From Burkholderiales bacterium (GTDB taxonomy: Bacteria; Pseudomonadota; Gammaproteobacteria; Burkholderiales; Burkholderiaceae_C): a stretch of DNA of 55,104 nt. Both the position numbers and the translations under genes were made by a program. The first letter of the stretch is position 1, and the number at the start of each line of letters is the position of its first letter. Location of the stretch: positions 1 to 55,104 of the forward strand of contig JANXYH010000063.1 of the NCBI GenBank assembly GCA_025350145.1, read 5' to 3'. Shown here in pieces: positions 11,091 to 18,876 of the stretch. Below the pieces are notes generated by a model. The model searched no databases, was not told the DNA's origin, and worked only from the letters and a program-made list of their open reading frames with translations.

Positions 11091-12305
11091 TCAGTCGGCC
11101 GGCCGCAGCTTTTTGACCTCGGCGTCGCTGGGCTGGTAGCGGGCGCCGTCGAAGTACACGTAGTCGACCATCGTGCCGCGGCCCTTGTCGTTCTTGGTCT
11201 TGCCGACGTAGGCGCCCATCGTCGACTGGTTGTCCTGGGCACGGAAGACGGTCTTGCCCAGCGGCGACATCAATTCCAGCCCCTTGAACGCGGCCACCAC
11301 TTTTTCGGTCTCGGTCGATTTGGCTTTGGCGATGCCGGCGGCCAGCGCCTTGACCGTGGTGTAGCCGACCACCGAGCCCAGCCGCGGGTAGTCGTTGTAC
11401 CTGTGGTGGTAGGCCAGGAAAAAAGCCTTGTGCTCGGGCGTCTGGATGCCGTACCAGGGGTAGCCGGTGACGATCCAGCCGTCGGGGGTTTCGTCCTTGA
11501 GCGGGTCCAGGTACTCGGGCTCGCCGGTCAGCAGGCTGACCACGGCGCGGCCCTGGAACAGCCCGCGGGTATTGCCCTCGCGGACGAACTTGGTCAGGTC
11601 GGCGCCGAACAGCACGTTGAAGACCGCGTCGGGCCGGGCGTCGGCCAGCGCCTGGACGACGCTGCCGGCGTCGAGCTTGCCCAGCGGCGGTGCCTGCTCG
11701 GCGACGAACTCGACATCGGGCTGCGCCGCCTTGAGCAGGCTCTTGAAGGTCGCCACCGCCGACTGACCGTACTCGTAGTTGGGATAGACGATGGCCCAGC
11801 GCTTCTTCTTCAGCTTGGCGGCCTCGGGCACCAGCATCGCGGCCTGCATGTAGGTCGAGGGGCGCAGCCGGTAGGTGTACCGGTTGCCGTTGCCCCAGAC
11901 GATCTTGTCGGTCAGCGGCTCGCTGGCCAGGTAGAAAAACTTCCTCTGCTTGGCAAAGTCGGCCAGCGCCAGGCCGATGTTGGACAAAAAGCCGCCGGCC
12001 AGCACGTCGACGTTTTCGCGCGAGATCAATTCCTCGGCAGCCCGGACCGCATCGCCCGGGCTGCCGTTGTCGTCGCGGGTGATGAGCTGGATCTTCTTGC
12101 CATTGACTCCGCCAGCGGCGTTGATCTCGTCGACCGCCAGTTCCATGCCCTTTTTGTAGGGTTCGAGGAAGGCCGGTTGAACCTTGTAGCTGTTGATCTC
12201 GCCGATCTTGATCACGGCCTGGGCCTGGGCGCCCCAGGTGGACAGGCCGAGCACCGCCACGACGGTCAGTTCAAGCGCGATGGCAAGGGTGGTTCTGCGT
12301 GGCAT
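11091..12305 (-). CDS. Liv-type ABC transporter substrate-binding protein
   Basis: 404 residues; start ATG at 12303-12305, signal peptide to about residue 29 (ends AQAQA), then VIKIGEINSYKVQPAFLEPYKKGMELAVDEINAAGGVNGKKI. Family landmarks include AAEELISRENVDVLAGGFLSN and WAIVYPNYEYGQSAVATFKS. Its stop lies 21 bases before the fused permease start, so it heads the operon 12305-7667. The motif pattern is that of receptors for hydrophobic amino acids, amides or aromatic acids; which one is undetermined. The upstream 530 bases to the divergent fpr gene carry the promoter and a repeat element. Confidence 0.93.
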   Translation of the reverse strand: MPRRTTLAIALELTVVAVLGLSTWGAQAQAVIKIGEINSYKVQPAFLEPYKKGMELAVDEINAAGGVNGKKIQLITRDDNGSPGDAVRAAEELISRENVDVLAGGFLSNIGLALADFAKQRKFFYLASEPLTDKIVWGNGNRYTYRLRPSTYMQAAMLVPEAAKLKKKRWAIVYPNYEYGQSAVATFKSLLKAAQPDVEFVAEQAPPLGKLDAGSVVQALADARPDAVFNVLFGADLTKFVREGNTRGLFQGRAVVSLLTGEPEYLDPLKDETPDGWIVTGYPWYGIQTPEHKAFFLAYHHRYNDYPRLGSVVGYTTVKALAAGIAKAKSTETEKVVAAFKGLELMSPLGKTVFRAQDNQSTMGAYVGKTKNDKGRGTMVDYVYFDGARYQPSDAEVKKLRPAD

Positions 12306-12835
12306 GGCGGGCTCGCTAAGGGGCTGTGAGAGGTTGGTTGGGGCGGGCGCCGAGGACCAGCCTGGCCGGACCGGGCGGGGGTCGACGCGCTGAGGCCTGC
12401 GATTGCAACATATGGGCGCGGGCTGCGGCGCCAAGTCCTGGCCGATGCCCCGCCAACGGCCCTGGCCTGGCGGCGCCGCTGCCACCGCCGGTGGGTCGCA
12501 GCGGAACTGGGCGGCACAGGCGTCTGCAGGCGGCTCGGACTGGCCGAGGTTCTCAAGGAAACGAAGGGCCGCTCCCGAGTTTCCTTGACCCCCCCTCGGG
12601 GGGCCTGACGCGAAGCGGCAGGTCTGGGGGCCCTCACAAGGAAACGAAGGGCCGCTCCCGAGTTTCCTTGACCCCCCCTCGGGGGGCCTGACGCGAAGCG
12701 GCAGGTCTGGGGGCGCCCACTACGCGGCAAAATCCGGCCCGCAACGGGGCCGGGGCCGACGCTGCAGGCGTGGTCAGGCCATGCCAAGCCCTGGTTCCCA
12801 ATCCCGGCCCTGCCAACCCACCCCAGACGCCCCCT
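12306..12835. other. 530-bp divergent intergenic region
   Basis: Lies between the divergent receptor gene (minus, start 12305) and fpr (plus, start 12836) and must hold both promoters. Bases 12554-12714 are a tandem repeat described separately. I see no convincing sigma-70 hexamers in the remainder and no credible gene: the frames that stay open here translate the repeat into low-complexity, Arg/Pro/Gly-rich text. Confidence 0.6.
12554..12714. repeat. Two tandem copies of a 78-bp hairpin element, 83-bp period
   Basis: Copy 1 is 12554-12631 and copy 2 is 12637-12714; they are identical over 78 bases and separated by five bases. Each copy contains the inverted repeat CAAGGAAAC...GTTTCCTTG (arms 9 bp, 16-base loop) and a second palindrome CCCCCCTCGGGGGG, then CGAAGCGGCAGGTCTGGGGG. 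Similar C-run/G-run palindromes followed by GCGAAGCGGC are familiar as dispersed REP-like elements in Burkholderiales genomes. Position between divergent promoters suggests transcript ends or a bidirectional structural element. A RAYT transposase is not present in the window. Confidence 0.85.
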
Positions 12836-13609
12836 ATGAGTGCCTTTTACGAAGAACGCGTGCTGTCCGTACACCACTGGACCGACCGCCAGTTCTCCTT
12901 CACCACCACCCGCGATCCGGCGCTGCGCTTCCTCAACGGGCATTTCACGATGATCGGCCTGCGCGTCAATGGCAAGCCGCTTTTGCGCGCCTACTCGGTC
13001 GTCAGCCCGAACCATGACGAGCACCTGGAGTTCCTCAGCATCAAGGTCAGCGACGGCCCCTTGACCAGCCGGCTGCAGCACATCCAGGTCGGCGACAGCG
13101 TGATCGTCGGCAAGAAGCCCACCGGCACCCTGGTGATCGATTACCTGCTGCCGGCCAAGCGGCTGTGGCTGATCTCCAGCGGCACCGGGCTGGCACCGTT
13201 CATGAGCATCGTTCGCGACCCGGCCACCTACGAGCGCTTCGAGCAGGTGGTGCTGGTGCACGGCGTGCGCGAGGTCGCCGAACTGGCCTACCACGACTAC
13301 CTGCAGAACACCTTGCCCGCGCACGAGTACCTGGGCGAGATGGTCAGCCGGCAACTGCTGTACTACCCCACCGTCACGCGCGAGCCGTTCAAGTACCAGG
13401 GCCGCATCACCGCCTTGATGGCGAGTGGAAAGATCTATGCCGACCTCGGCCTGCCGGCGATGAACGTGGCCGACGACCGGGTGATGATCTGCGGCAGCCC
13501 AGGCCTGCTGAAGGACCTGAAATCGATGCTCGAAGGCCTGGGCTTCAAGGAAGGCTCGACCACCACGCCGGGCGACTTCGTGGTCGAGCGCGCCTTCGTC
13601 GAGCAGTAG
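12836..13609 (+). CDS. fpr: Ferredoxin--NADP+ reductase
   Basis: 257 residues, the bacterial short FPR class. FAD domain about 1-100 with RAYS at 51-54 and a downstream GPLTSRLQ loop that binds the flavin pyrophosphate; NADP domain from about 110 with ISSGTGLAPFMSI and VMICGSPGLLKDLK. The protein ends in VVERAFVEQ, the usual C-terminus of this group. It passes electrons between NADPH and ferredoxin or flavodoxin in the cytoplasm. An ATG 22 codons upstream is in frame, but the homologous region starts at MSAFYEERV, so 12836 is preferred. It is a single-gene unit convergent with the bufferin operon. Confidence 0.95.
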   Translation: MSAFYEERVLSVHHWTDRQFSFTTTRDPALRFLNGHFTMIGLRVNGKPLLRAYSVVSPNHDEHLEFLSIKVSDGPLTSRLQHIQVGDSVIVGKKPTGTLVIDYLLPAKRLWLISSGTGLAPFMSIVRDPATYERFEQVVLVHGVREVAELAYHDYLQNTLPAHEYLGEMVSRQLLYYPTVTREPFKYQGRITALMASGKIYADLGLPAMNVADDRVMICGSPGLLKDLKSMLEGLGFKEGSTTTPGDFVVERAFVEQ

Positions 13610-13766
13610 CCCCGATGGCGCCGACCGCCGGTCGATAGCGATTTCGCGGAACGGGCTGCGGCCGGGATGGGCCTGCTCGGCGAGTTCGGCCTGGGCATGG
13701 TCATGGTCATGGTCGACAGCCTGGTACGCTGTGGTCGGCGCACTACAGTTCGGTCGCCAGCAACAG

Positions 13767-14414
13767 TCAGCAACCAACGCCACCCAGCGCAAACCGGGGC
13801 CCGCCCGGCGCCGGCAATGGGCTCTGGCCAGCGCCGGGTTCGGCGCCCACCCACAGCCAGCGCACCGGGTGCGGCAGATCGTCGCCGGACTGCCGCAGCA
13901 GCGCCAGCGGCAGGGTCAGCGCCTGGGCGTCGGCGATGTCGGCCAGCACCAGGGTGGCGCGGCGCGGCACGAAACCGCGCTGCCACTGGCGGCGCCCCGG
14001 CGGCGAGGTCGAGGCCCAGCCGGCGTCCCAGGGATCGCTGTCCTGGCGTTGGCGCCACCAGCAGGCGTCGTTGAGCTTGACCTGCGCCCGCCAGGCCAGG
14101 CGCGCCAAGGTGCCGGCCATGGCGTGCAAGCGCAGGCTGCCGTCGATCTCGCAGGCCAGGTGGTTGGCGAAGGCGATCGCCGGCTCGGGCTGCGCCGCCA
14201 CCAGCCGCGCCACCAAGAATCGCGACCGCACCTGCGGTCGCTCGCCCGGCGATGGCGCGCCGCCCGGCCCGGCACCGCCCTGGCACCAGGCCAGCAGCGC
14301 CTGCTGAACAGCGGCATCGTCACCGCCCGGCGCAGCCTGGCCCAGGCGCGGCGCGCCCAGCAGCACCCGGTCGTAGCGCGCGCGCAGGCCGCGCAGGTAG
14401 CGCTCGAGGTTCAT
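13767..14414 (-). CDS. Uncharacterised fourth gene of the bufferin-type operon
   Basis: 215 residues; I do not recognise the family. The start ATG at 14412-14414 overlaps the bufC stop (14411) by four bases, so it is translationally coupled, and codon use has the strong G/C third-position bias of its neighbours, which argues for a real gene. There is no signal peptide. Residues about 65-175 look folded (RFLVARLVAAQPEPAIAF, ANHLACEIDGSLRLHAM, ATLVLADIADAQALTLP) with two conserved-looking cysteines (in WCQGG and LACEID) and a WW pair (ACWWRQRQ); the tail is Gly/Pro-rich. A role in maturation, regulation or export of the copper-binding peptide is only inferred from context. Confidence 0.7.
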   Translation of the reverse strand: MNLERYLRGLRARYDRVLLGAPRLGQAAPGGDDAAVQQALLAWCQGGAGPGGAPSPGERPQVRSRFLVARLVAAQPEPAIAFANHLACEIDGSLRLHAMAGTLARLAWRAQVKLNDACWWRQRQDSDPWDAGWASTSPPGRRQWQRGFVPRRATLVLADIADAQALTLPLALLRQSGDDLPHPVRWLWVGAEPGAGQSPLPAPGGPRFALGGVGC

Positions 14415-15259
14415 GCGACTGGCCCGTCCATGGCCACGACCGCAGCGATCCAGCCCTGGCGCAGGGCGCTGATCAACCAGGCTTCGAAGTCAAAGGCGTT
14501 GCCGGCGCGGTCCAGCGCCCCGGCCAGCGCGGCGCCGACGATCAGGGCGTCAGTGAAATCCGCCGCAGCCTCGTCCAGCGCCTGCACCTGGGGCCGCCAG
14601 CCACTGCGCCAGACCAGGGCGGTCTCGGCCTGTTGCCTGGCCAAGGCCTGACGCGCAACGGCCATCAACGCAGCCCGGTCGGTGGTCGATGCGCAATGGT
14701 CAGGCAGCGGGTGGGCCAGCCAGATGCTGACCAGCGGCCAGGCCGAGCGCAGCAGGCCCAGACCGGGGCAAAACCGCAGCCGCAAGCCGGCTGGATCGGC
14801 CTCGGCCAGCAGCGCCAGGCCGGCAACCTCGGTCGGCGGGTCGGCAGCGCCGGCGCAACGGTGGACGGCCCAATCCAGCCGCGCCACATCGGCCAGGTAA
14901 GGCAGGTCGGCCAGTTGCGCGTCTGCGCCCAGGGCCGATGCGAAATCCGCGCCGAACTGGGCCAGATCGCCGCAACTGGGCGGGTGGCTTTGCCAATGGC
15001 CAGCCGCCACAGCGTTGAAGGTCTCGTCGCCGAGCAAGGCGGCGACGGTCGGAAACGCCACCGCCAGCGCCCGCGCCGCCGTCGCCCGGGCGTTGCCGCG
15101 GTAGGCGCGCAGGCCGCGCGCCTGGCGCTCGGGCGTGTCGGCCAGCCAGGCCGACAGCGGCGGCTCGGGCGGCACGTCGGGCGCCACCTGCCACAGCGAT
15201 TGCAGCAGGCGTTGCTGGCGCTGCAGTTCCAGGCTGGCGGGGGTGGCCGACGCGGTCAT
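14411..15259 (-). CDS. bufC: DUF2063 (BufC-like) partner of the MNIO enzyme
   Basis: 282 residues from the ATG at 15257-15259, which overlaps the bufB stop by four bases (ATGA). The N-terminal 120 residues carry the DUF2063 pattern: [62 protein letters not shown] and [15 protein letters not shown]. Proteins of this family bind the precursor leader and work with DUF692 enzymes in ribosomal peptide modification (established for bufferins and related MNIO systems). The C-terminal half is less conserved and ends in a hydrophobic stretch. It is the third gene of the operon. Confidence 0.88.
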   Translation of the reverse strand: MTASATPASLELQRQQRLLQSLWQVAPDVPPEPPLSAWLADTPERQARGLRAYRGNARATAARALAVAFPTVAALLGDETFNAVAAGHWQSHPPSCGDLAQFGADFASALGADAQLADLPYLADVARLDWAVHRCAGAADPPTEVAGLALLAEADPAGLRLRFCPGLGLLRSAWPLVSIWLAHPLPDHCASTTDRAALMAVARQALARQQAETALVWRSGWRPQVQALDEAAADFTDALIVGAALAGALDRAGNAFDFEAWLISALRQGWIAAVVAMDGPVA

Positions 15260-16143
15260 GTGGTCCGTCCGGCGTCGGCTTCGGCCATCGCTTGCGCCGC
15301 CAGCGCCGCCTCGTCGAGCAGCACGGCCAGCGCCGGCAGGTCGCTGTCCCATTCGATCAGGGTCGGCCGCGGACCCAGCCTGGCGATGGTCTGGCGATAA
15401 GCCTGCCAGACCGGCGCGTGGACCCGGCTGCCATGGTCATCGATGACGATGTCGCCCAGATCGGCATAGCCCGCCAGGTGGATCTCGCCGACGCTGTGCG
15501 GGTCGATCGCGGCGACAAAGTCGGCCACGGCGGCCAGCGGCGGCTGGCCCGCGTTCAGCGCGTTGACCACCAGGTTGTTGACGTCGAGCAGCAGACCGCA
15601 GCCGCTGCGCCGGGTCAGGGCGTTGAAAAATTCCGCCTCGGCCATGCTGTCGTCGGCCCAGCGCAGGTAGGCCGACAGGTTTTCGACCAGGATGGTCCGG
15701 CCCAGGCGCTCCTGCACCCGCTCCACGTTGGCGCACAGGATCGCCAGCGCGGCGGGCGTGAAGGCCAGCGGCAGCAGGTCGTTGGCATGGCTGACAGCGC
15801 CGCCCGGCGACAGCGCAGCGCGGGCGAAGCAGGCGTGGTCGCTGACCCGCAGCGGCTCGATCTGCCTCACCAAGGCGGCCAGGCGGTCGAGGTGCCAGTC
15901 GTCGACCCCGGCGGCCGAGCCCAGACCCAGGCCGACCCCGTGCAGGCTGACCGGGTAGCGCTCGCGGCCCTGCCGCAGCACCGCCAGCGCGGCACCGCCG
16001 GGGGCGTAAAAATTCTCGCTGTGGACCTCGATGAAGCCCAGCGCCGGGGCCTGCTCCAGCAGCGCGGCGTAGTGCGCCGCGCGCCAGCCGATGCCTACCT
16101 CTGCCAACGGCACCAGAGGCGCCAGTGGCACCATGCTGGACAA
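15256..16143 (-). CDS. bufB: Multinuclear non-heme iron oxidative enzyme, MNIO (DUF692, BufB-like)
   Basis: 295 residues, usual length for DUF692. The TIM-barrel metal-ligand motifs are present in order: [10 protein letters not shown] (His41, Glu43, Asn44), [57 protein letters not shown] and [13 protein letters not shown] enzymes use several iron ions to oxidise peptide cysteines; in bufferins they form thiooxazole-type rings that bind copper. The gene lies 10 bases after the DUF2282 precursor and overlaps bufC. No residue expected at the metal site is visibly missing, so an active enzyme is likely. MSSM offers two start codons. Confidence 0.94.
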   Translation of the reverse strand: MSSMVPLAPLVPLAEVGIGWRAAHYAALLEQAPALGFIEVHSENFYAPGGAALAVLRQGRERYPVSLHGVGLGLGSAAGVDDWHLDRLAALVRQIEPLRVSDHACFARAALSPGGAVSHANDLLPLAFTPAALAILCANVERVQERLGRTILVENLSAYLRWADDSMAEAEFFNALTRRSGCGLLLDVNNLVVNALNAGQPPLAAVADFVAAIDPHSVGEIHLAGYADLGDIVIDDHGSRVHAPVWQAYRQTIARLGPRPTLIEWDSDLPALAVLLDEAALAAQAMAEADAGRTT

Positions 16144-16153
16144 GGGGCGAGGC

Positions 16154-16438
16154 TTACTTCTTGTCCGCCGTGGCCACCTTGGCTTCGGCCTCGGACAGAC
16201 CCTTCATGCCCTTGCAACTGCCCTTGGCCACGTACTTCCAGTCGTTGACCGACATGCCGTCCTTGGACTGGCCGGCGCAGGTGTGGGTGCCCGAGATGTT
16301 GCCGCAGTCGTTCTGGCCGGCCTTGGCAACGCCGTAGCACTTCTCCTTGCCCTTTTCCTGCGCGCCGGCCTGGCCGGCCAGGCCCAGCCCCAGAGCGGTG
16401 GCGAGTGCGGAAGTGACGATCAGGCGGTGGTTCATCAT
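16154..16438 (-). CDS. bufA: Bufferin-type precursor peptide (DUF2282, four cysteines)
   Basis: 94 residues. Start at the first of two adjacent ATG codons (16436-16438), with GGAG eight bases upstream. Residues 1-26 are a Sec signal (ends AGQAGA). The mature part starts [19 protein letters not shown], has [12 protein letters not shown] and ends the core with VAKGSC: cysteines 34, 45, 54 and 75, the four-Cys pattern of DUF2282. Such precursors are modified by the adjacent MNIO/DUF2063 pair and exported to the periplasm, where they chelate copper. The Lys/Ala-rich tail after residue 80 is unmodified by inference. First gene of the operon 16438-13767. Confidence 0.92.
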   Translation of the reverse strand: MMNHRLIVTSALATALGLGLAGQAGAQEKGKEKCYGVAKAGQNDCGNISGTHTCAGQSKDGMSVNDWKYVAKGSCKGMKGLSEAEAKVATADKK

Positions 16439-16536
16439 GCTGCGTTCTCCAAAATGCTTGACTGGGGCCTGCCGCCGACTTGGCGTGACTCGGTGGTGCG
16501 CTGATTCGGTCATGCAGCCACGCGGCAGAGACGTGA

Positions 16537-16563
16537 GTCTACGCAGCGAATCGGTTCCTTACA
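16537..16563 (-). promoter_or_regulatory. Possible ECF-sigma-type promoter of the bufferin operon
   Basis: On the minus strand TGTAAGG (complement of 16557-16563) is followed after about 15 bases by GTAGAC (complement of 16537-16542), about 100 bases upstream of bufA. TGTAA-like -35 and CGTA/GTC-like -10 elements with 15-17 base spacing are a common ECF form, and bufferin operons are known to be ECF-controlled in some bacteria. The match is weak and no ECF sigma gene is in the window. Confidence 0.22.
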
Positions 16564-16685
16564 CCGGCCTGGGCCCTGGAAGACCTGGGCCACAGCAGCC
16601 GGCGCGCCGCTTCCGTCACTGAGGCGCTGGCGGTTGGCCTGCCAGGTCTCGGGCCAAGCCGCCGGCAGCCTGGCCTGATCCGGCT

Positions 16686-17285
16686 TCAAAGACCTTTTGC
16701 GAACAGCGCCGCCTCGGCGTCCCGGCGCCGCGCCAGGCCGCGCAATTCGACCCCGCCGGCCGTGCGCGGTTTGCGGATGAACTCGTTGGCCTCGGGCCAG
16801 TGGCCCTGGTTGATGGCGGCGCGCAGGCGCGAGTGCTGGAAGGCGCCAACGCCGCAGTTCCAGGACCAGGAGACGACGGCGGCCAGGCAGGCGGGGCGCT
16901 GGGCCAGGATTGGGGCGAGTTTGAGGATCTTCAGCGCGTAGGCGTCCAGTCCGACGCGCAATTCGGCCTTGCACTGGTCGACGGTCTGGGCCGGGCTGTC
17001 GCTGGCGATGCCGTAGGTGCGGCCATAGCCGCGGGTCCAGACATTGGGCTTGGCGTAGCGGTCCAAGTAGGGGCGGATCAGGCCGTCATGGCCGCGCTCG
17101 GCACAGCCCTCGAACAGCGCGACGATGGCCACGGCGAGGTCGCGCCAGTCGGCTGAGCCGGCTGCCGCCGCCGCTGTCGCCGCAGTCACCGCTTGGCCGG
17201 GCACGGCTGGCGCCAGCGGCAGGCCGGCTTCGCTGGCGATGCCGGCGGCAAAGCTGCGCGCGGCCGATGACGCATCCGTGGCCAT
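16686..17285 (-). CDS. Phage-type lysozyme (GH24-like endolysin)
   Basis: 199 residues. The first 45 residues are Ala-rich and not a clear signal peptide. The catalytic region carries VALFEGCAERGHDGLIRPYLD followed by VWTRGYGRTYG, the Glu ... Asp ... G-x-G-x-T arrangement of T4-like lysozymes, then CLAAVVSWSWNCGVGAFQHSRL and GGVELRGLARRRDAEAALF, matching the conserved N-G and GL..RR.aE..L elements of the GH24 C-terminal lobe. It cleaves peptidoglycan once a holin opens the membrane. It follows the holin gene by two bases. No other phage genes are near, so this is a leftover or domesticated lysis module. Confidence 0.85.
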   Translation of the reverse strand: MATDASSAARSFAAGIASEAGLPLAPAVPGQAVTAATAAAAAGSADWRDLAVAIVALFEGCAERGHDGLIRPYLDRYAKPNVWTRGYGRTYGIASDSPAQTVDQCKAELRVGLDAYALKILKLAPILAQRPACLAAVVSWSWNCGVGAFQHSRLRAAINQGHWPEANEFIRKPRTAGGVELRGLARRRDAEAALFAKGL

Positions 17286-17287
17286 GG

Positions 17288-17767
17288 CTATTTGCCGGCC
17301 TTGCGCAGGCTGCGGTCGGCGAACCAGAACGAGATGATCGAGCCGAGCATCGCGCCGTCGAACTCGGTGTAGGCGTTGCGCACCGCCTCGACCAGGGGCG
17401 CGCCGCTCTTGATCGACAGGTACAAGGTGGCGATCTTGGCGGCGGTGTAGATGAACATCAGCCAGTAAGAGACCATCGGCCTCACCGAGGCCGACAGGCT
17501 GGCGACCCAGCCGCCGGCAGCCGCAGCCTCGCTGGCCTGTGCCTTGATCGCGGTGGCCAGCAGATCGAGTTCGCCGGCATCGCGCTGGGCGCTGATGTCC
17601 ATTTGCCGCAGATCCTTCTCGGCCGCAAAGCGCTGGCTCTGCAGGGCGACCTGCTTGTCGAACATCACCGCCTCGTGCTCGCGCTCGTTTTGCTTGTCGC
17701 GGGTCTCCATCCAGTGCTGGGTCAGGCGAGAGACGCCGCCGAAGACGATGCCTAGCAGTTCAAACAT
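17288..17767 (-). CDS. Holin, 3-transmembrane family
   Basis: 159 residues. A short hydrophobic start (MFELLGIVFGGVSRL) is followed by a charged, helical middle (about 18-80, rich in Gln/Glu/Lys and probably coiled) and two membrane segments: about 96-118 (RPMVSYWLMFIYTAAKIATLYL) and about 138-150 (GAMLGSIISFWFADRS). The terminal ISFWFADRSLRK is characteristic of Holin_3TM proteins of tailed phages. The start has a good ribosome site (GGAGAAACACC ATG). With the endolysin it makes a complete minimal lysis cassette; spanin genes are not visible. Confidence 0.85.
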   Translation of the reverse strand: MFELLGIVFGGVSRLTQHWMETRDKQNEREHEAVMFDKQVALQSQRFAAEKDLRQMDISAQRDAGELDLLATAIKAQASEAAAAGGWVASLSASVRPMVSYWLMFIYTAAKIATLYLSIKSGAPLVEAVRNAYTEFDGAMLGSIISFWFADRSLRKAGK

Positions 17768-17890
17768 GGTGTTTCTCCTGTGCTGTTCTGAATTTCTGCG
17801 GCGCTGCCGCGAAGGCCTGAACCATCGCAGTTCAGGGCCAGCGCCGTCAATCCCTATCAGTACGCAGACGCGACGCGCGGGCTGGCACCT

Positions 17891-18808
17891 TCAAGCGCTC
17901 GCTGAGCGCAAGGCCGCACGCAGTTCGGCGCCGACCTCGGGCCGGTCCTTGAACGGGTCGCTGGGGTTGCGCAATTGCACGATGTCTTCCATGCGCTGCT
18001 GCACCGTGCCCAGCGAGCGCGGGTGGCTGAAGACATAGAAGCGGTTGGCGGCGACCGCGTCCATGACCATCTGCGCCACCGCTGCGGCGCTGACCTTGCC
18101 GCTGGTGACGGCCTTCTGGCTCATCGCCCGGGCGATCAACTGACTGGGGGTGGGCCGGGCGTGGTGATCGCTCAGCTCGCCCGGGCGGTTGCGGTGGGAG
18201 AGGTGGATCGCGGTGGGTACGAAGAATGGGCACAGCACATGGGCATGGACCTGGTCAGTGACCAGTGCCAGGTCCTGGTACAGGGTCTCGCTGATCGTCA
18301 CCACCGCATGCTTGCTGGCGTTGTACAGGCCCATGTTGGGGAGCGAGAGCATGCCCGCCATCGAGGCGGTGTTGACGATGTGGCCCTGGTAGCCCGGGTC
18401 GGCCTGGGCGGCGGCCAGCATCATCGGCGTGAAGGCGCGCAGGCCATTGACCACACCCCAGACATTGACGCCCAGCACCCATTGCCAGTCCTTGACGCTG
18501 GCCTCCCAGACCAGACCGCCGGTGCCACCGACCCCGGCGTTGTTGAAGACCAGGTGCGGTGCGCCGAAGCGGGCCTGGGTGGCCGCGGCCAGGGCATCGA
18601 CCTCGGCCGGGTTGGACACGTCAAGCCGGTAGGGCAGGACCTGGGCGCCCAGGCCGGCCACCTCGGCCGAGGACAGCTCTAGCGCATCGGCCTGGACATC
18701 GGCCATGACGATGTGCATGCCCAACCGGGCGGCGATGCGCGAGGTCTCCAGGCCGAAGCCCGAGGCGGCGCCGGTGATGACGGCGGTCTTGCCTTTGAAG
18801 TCGTTCAT
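17891..18808 (-). CDS. Short-chain dehydrogenase/reductase (SDR)
   Basis: 305 residues from the ATG at 18806-18808. Classical SDR motifs: TGAASGFGLE for the cofactor, D at the end of strand 2 (MADVQ) which favours NAD, NNAGVGGTGG, and the catalytic Ser...Tyr-x-x-x-Lys (NTASMAG and LYNASK). The tail beyond residue 250 (RFYVFSHPRSLGTVQQRMEDIVQLRNPSDPF) is typical of a subfamily often found with CoA-dependent catabolism. It is the last gene of the long operon and probably oxidises or reduces a hydroxylated intermediate. The substrate is unknown. Confidence 0.92.
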   Translation of the reverse strand: MNDFKGKTAVITGAASGFGLETSRIAARLGMHIVMADVQADALELSSAEVAGLGAQVLPYRLDVSNPAEVDALAAATQARFGAPHLVFNNAGVGGTGGLVWEASVKDWQWVLGVNVWGVVNGLRAFTPMMLAAAQADPGYQGHIVNTASMAGMLSLPNMGLYNASKHAVVTISETLYQDLALVTDQVHAHVLCPFFVPTAIHLSHRNRPGELSDHHARPTPSQLIARAMSQKAVTSGKVSAAAVAQMVMDAVAANRFYVFSHPRSLGTVQQRMEDIVQLRNPSDPFKDRPEVGAELRAALRSASA

Positions 18809-18876
18809 GGGGCGGGATCCTTTTGCGTCGCTGCGCGGGGGTGGGGTGGGTGGGCTTGGCTGGCCTGGGGCTGGGC

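Noticed and set aside
9921-12329. An 802-codon plus-strand frame
   Set aside because: It lies opposite the Liv permease and receptor genes, which have full family motifs; the frame is rich in Gln, His and Arg and shows no known fold.
12554-12714. CRISPR-like direct repeat
   Set aside because: Only two copies, the unit is 78 bases, and the spacer is five bases; no cas genes are present.
13695-13712. CATGGT x3 microsatellite as a regulatory site
   Set aside because: It is a short repeat in the spacer between convergent genes, with no promoter or hairpin context.
12266-13792. A 508-codon minus-strand frame through the repeat and fpr
   Set aside because: It reads antisense to fpr and repeats the same Arg/Pro text for each repeat copy; no domain is visible.
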